This document shows positions 14,366 through 16,330 of a stretch of DNA of 16,330 nt, one piece after another. Origin of the DNA: Oscillospiraceae bacterium (GTDB taxonomy: Bacteria > Bacillota > Clostridia > Oscillospirales > Oscillospiraceae); assembly GCA_017501805.1 (NCBI GenBank), contig JAFVWG010000200.1, positions 1 through 16,330 of the forward strand. The letters run 5' to 3'. How positions within the stretch are numbered: position 1 is the stretch's first letter; each line of letters begins with the position of its first letter. The position numbers and the translations under genes are program-made. The notes under the pieces were generated by a model. The model did no database searches, was not told the DNA's origin, and saw nothing but the letters and a program-made list of their open reading frames with translations.

Positions 14366-16072
14366 ATGCAAAGAAAAAGACTCGTAGTTATGCTTCTTCT
14401 GATCGCGCTTGTTGCCTCTCTTCTGACCGTTGTCGCCTTTGCGGCCGGTGAAGAAGCCGCCGCAAGCACCGCAACCTGCACCTACTGCAGCGGAAACGGC
14501 TGTGACGAATGCGGAAGCACCGGCGTTGTTACGTCAACAAGCTATATGGCGTTCAGTTTCTGGGCGCTGATCCCGCCGATCGTCGCCATCGCTCTGGCGC
14601 TCATCACGAAGGAAGTCTACTCCTCGCTGTTCATCGGCATCCTGCTCGGCTGCTTCTTCTACGCGAACGGCAACCCCATCATCGCGCTGGACGCACTGAC
14701 CAACCAGGCGCTGATCGCCGCGCTCGCCGATAACGCGGGCATCTTCATCTTCCTCGTTGTGCTGGGCATTATGGTCTCGCTCATCAACAAGTCCGGCGGC
14801 TCCGCCGCGTTCGGACGCTGGGCGGAAAAGAACATCAAATCCCGCGTCGGCGCAATGCTGGCGACCTTTGTTCTCGGCGTTCTGATCTTCGTCGACGACT
14901 ACTTCAACTGCCTGACCGTCGGCTCCGTGATGGTCCCCATCACCGACCGCCACAAGGTCTCCCGTGCGAAGCTCGCCTACCTCATCGACGCGACAGCCGC
15001 GCCGATCTGCATGATCGCGCCGATCTCCTCCTGGGCAGCCGCCGTCACCGGCGTTGTCGAGGGCGATAAGGGCATCGCTCTGTTCTGCCGCGCGATCCCC
15101 TGGAACTACTACTCCCTGCTGTCCTTTGTCTTTATCATCGGTCTGGTAATTATGAAGATCGACTACGGTCCCATGAAGCTGCATGAAATGAACGCGATGC
15201 TCAACGGCGACCTCTACACGCAGGGCGACCGCGTTGACACCGCGCTGAAGAATGAACAGGCCAGCGACAAGGGCCGCGTGATCGACCTGATCCTGCCTGT
15301 GCTCGTGCTGATCGTCACCTGCTTTGTCGGTCTGCTGTATGTCGGCGGCTTCTGGGAAGTCGGCGGCGAGCACTACCACAACTTCGTCACGGCCTTCGGC
15401 AACACCGACGCTTACGTCGCTCTGACCTGGGGCTCCCTGCTCGCGCTGGTCATCACCATTATCTACTTCATTCTCCGCGGCGTCATCACCTTCAAGGATT
15501 CGATGAAGTGCGTCCCGCAGGGCTTCATCAACATGGTCCCCGCGATCACGATCCTCGTGCTCGCCAACGCGCTGAAGAATGTTGTCAACGGTCTGCTCGG
15601 TGCAAAGTACTTCATCGGCAACCTGATGAGCGGCGCGGCTGCCGGTCTGTTCATGTTCCTGCCCGCGATCATCTTCCTGGTCGGCTGCGTGCTCAGCTTC
15701 TCGACCGGCACGTCCTGGGGCACGTTCGGCATCCTCATCCCCATCGTCTCCGTTATGTTCTCGCCGGACACCACCCTGTTCTACATCGCCATCTCCGCCT
15801 GCCTTGCCGGCGCTGTCTTCGGCGACCACTGCTCGCCCATTTCGGACACCACCATCATGGCTTCCGCAGGTGCGATGTGCAACCACGTGAACCACGTCTC
15901 CACGCAGCTGCCTTACGCGATCACCGTCGGTGTGATCTGCTTCGTCAACTACATCCTGGCAGGTCTGATCCAGAACGTCTATATCTGCCTTGCCATCGGC
16001 ATCGCGCTGACGATCGCAACGCTCTTCGTGCTCCGTGCTCTGAACAAGAACACCAAGGCACAGACCGCCTGA
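14366..16072 (+). CDS. NhaC-superfamily transporter, predicted lysine transporter (LysW type)
   Basis: Polytopic inner-membrane secondary transporter of 568 aa. Family signatures are FVDDYFNCLTVGSVMVP (175-191), the DATAAPICMIAPISSW stretch (208-223), GTSWGTFGILIP (448-459) and GDHCSPISDTTIMAS (486-500). About a dozen membrane helices are visible. By fold it could be called a Na+/H+ antiporter, but the lysine riboswitch in its leader argues for lysine uptake; L-box-controlled NhaC proteins were proposed as lysine transporters under the name LysW, a symbol also used for an unrelated carrier protein, so none is assigned. The ATG at 14366 follows GGAGGG with a 6-base spacer; the frame extends upstream to 14240 but that part is riboswitch. 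The N-terminus is unusual: a signal-peptide-like helix (about 5-26, AFA-A) then Cys38, Cys41, Cys46 and Cys49 before the first transport helix at about 62. Codon use is strongly C/G-ending. Confidence 0.9.
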   Translation: MQRKRLVVMLLLIALVASLLTVVAFAAGEEAAASTATCTYCSGNGCDECGSTGVVTSTSYMAFSFWALIPPIVAIALALITKEVYSSLFIGILLGCFFYANGNPIIALDALTNQALIAALADNAGIFIFLVVLGIMVSLINKSGGSAAFGRWAEKNIKSRVGAMLATFVLGVLIFVDDYFNCLTVGSVMVPITDRHKVSRAKLAYLIDATAAPICMIAPISSWAAAVTGVVEGDKGIALFCRAIPWNYYSLLSFVFIIGLVIMKIDYGPMKLHEMNAMLNGDLYTQGDRVDTALKNEQASDKGRVIDLILPVLVLIVTCFVGLLYVGGFWEVGGEHYHNFVTAFGNTDAYVALTWGSLLALVITIIYFILRGVITFKDSMKCVPQGFINMVPAITILVLANALKNVVNGLLGAKYFIGNLMSGAAAGLFMFLPAIIFLVGCVLSFSTGTSWGTFGILIPIVSVMFSPDTTLFYIAISACLAGAVFGDHCSPISDTTIMASAGAMCNHVNHVSTQLPYAITVGVICFVNYILAGLIQNVYICLAIGIALTIATLFVLRALNKNTKAQTA

Positions 16073-16091
16073 TCGCCAAAACAACGCATAA

Positions 16092-16125
16092 AGAAATCGT
16101 GAGGTCTTATGACCTCACGATTTTT
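16092..16125 (+). terminator. Intrinsic terminator after the lysine transporter
   Basis: Perfect 13-pair stem with arms 16094-16106 and 16111-16123, loop TTAT, ending in TTTTTC on the plus strand. It starts 20 bases after the transporter stop. The minus-strand reading ends CGATTTCTTTATG, so it may also terminate the convergent ispF transcript, less strongly. Confidence 0.93.
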
Positions 16126-16144
16126 CTGTATGGGGGCGTATCTG

Positions 16145-16330
16145 TTATTCCGCTCCGGTGAGCAGGCAGACCGCGTGCGCCGCGATCCCCTCTCCGCTTC
16201 CCGTGAATCCGAGCCCTTCCTCGGTCGTCGCCTTGACGCTCACGCGGCTCACAGGAACACCAAGAACTTCGGCGATCGCCTGCCGCATCTGCGGAATATG
16301 CGGCGCCAGCTTCGGGCGCTGTGCAAGCAC
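16145..16330 (-). CDS. ispF: 2-C-methyl-D-erythritol 2,4-cyclodiphosphate synthase, C-terminal part (5' end outside window)
   Basis: Last 61 residues of IspF, the zinc-dependent enzyme of the MEP isoprenoid pathway that cyclises CDP-ME 2-phosphate. The segment KATTEEGLGFTGSGEGIAAHAV is the diagnostic C-terminal signature with the ATT-E-LG-GxGEGIA pattern, and the preceding helix ends in VLGVPVSRVSVKA as expected. About 60 percent of the protein, including the metal-binding residues, lies beyond the right edge. It converges on the lysine transporter; 72 bases separate the stops and hold the terminator. Confidence 0.93.
   Translation of the reverse strand: MLAQRPKLAPHIPQMRQAIAEVLGVPVSRVSVKATTEEGLGFTGSGEGIAAHAVCLLTGAE

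Noticed and set aside
14534..16084. 516-codon minus-strand open frame opposite the lysine transporter
   Set aside because: Its product is a low-complexity mix of D, H, Q, R and V with no family motifs. It mirrors the C/G-ending codons of the transporter, whose plus-strand reading is clearly real.

Overview
The window reads as a chromosomal segment of a GC-rich member of the Clostridia, plausibly an Oscillospiraceae-type anaerobe. The evidence is the gene order (cdaA-cdaR, then yicC-remA-gmk-rpoZ-priA-def-fmt-rsmB-rlmN-stp-prkC), Firmicutes-style GGAGG ribosome binding sites, a PASTA-domain PrkC kinase, the RemA and CdaA/CdaR families, an L-box riboswitch, and a DUF3343 plus EF2568-type cysteine desulfurase pair. 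The taxonomic placement is inference; no rRNA or other marker is present.

Layout. Positions 1 to about 12,610 hold one long minus-strand gene train. In transcription order it is cdaA (di-adenylate cyclase), cdaR, yicC (endoribonuclease family), remA, gmk, rpoZ, priA, def, fmt, rsmB, rlmN, stp and prkC, the last cut by the left edge. Several neighbours overlap by ATGA, and most gaps are under 30 bases. The only promoter I can place for the train lies in front of cdaA (12579-12607). The largest gaps are 77 bases between rpoZ and priA, which holds a 39-base stem-loop, and 60 bases between stp and prkC. Compared with the Bacillus order, coaBC is missing between rpoZ and priA, and glmM does not follow cdaR. 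The train combines c-di-AMP signalling, RNA turnover, nucleotide supply, RNA polymerase assembly, replication restart, formyl-methionine initiation and deformylation, rRNA/tRNA methylation, and Ser/Thr phospho-signalling.

Upstream of cdaA, also on the minus strand, is a two-gene unit (12626-14007): a small DUF3343 protein (Se/S carrier-like) and a PLP cysteine desulfurase, joined by an ATGA overlap. They probably act together in sulfur or selenium handling.

On the plus strand, 14087-16125 is a self-contained lysine-transport unit. It has a consensus sigma-A promoter (TTGACA-17-TATAAT), a lysine riboswitch (L box) with readable P1, antiterminator and terminator pairings, an NhaC-superfamily transporter, and a strong intrinsic terminator. 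The riboswitch indicates that the transporter's substrate is lysine. The transporter carries an extra N-terminus: a signal-peptide-like helix followed by a DnaJ-like Cys4 motif. Convergent to it, at the right edge, is the 3' end of ispF.

Most of the window is ordinary housekeeping DNA. The points that merit a second look are the riboswitch-transporter unit with its Cys4 N-terminus, the rpoZ-priA hairpin in the place of coaBC, and the orphan DUF3343/desulfurase pair.
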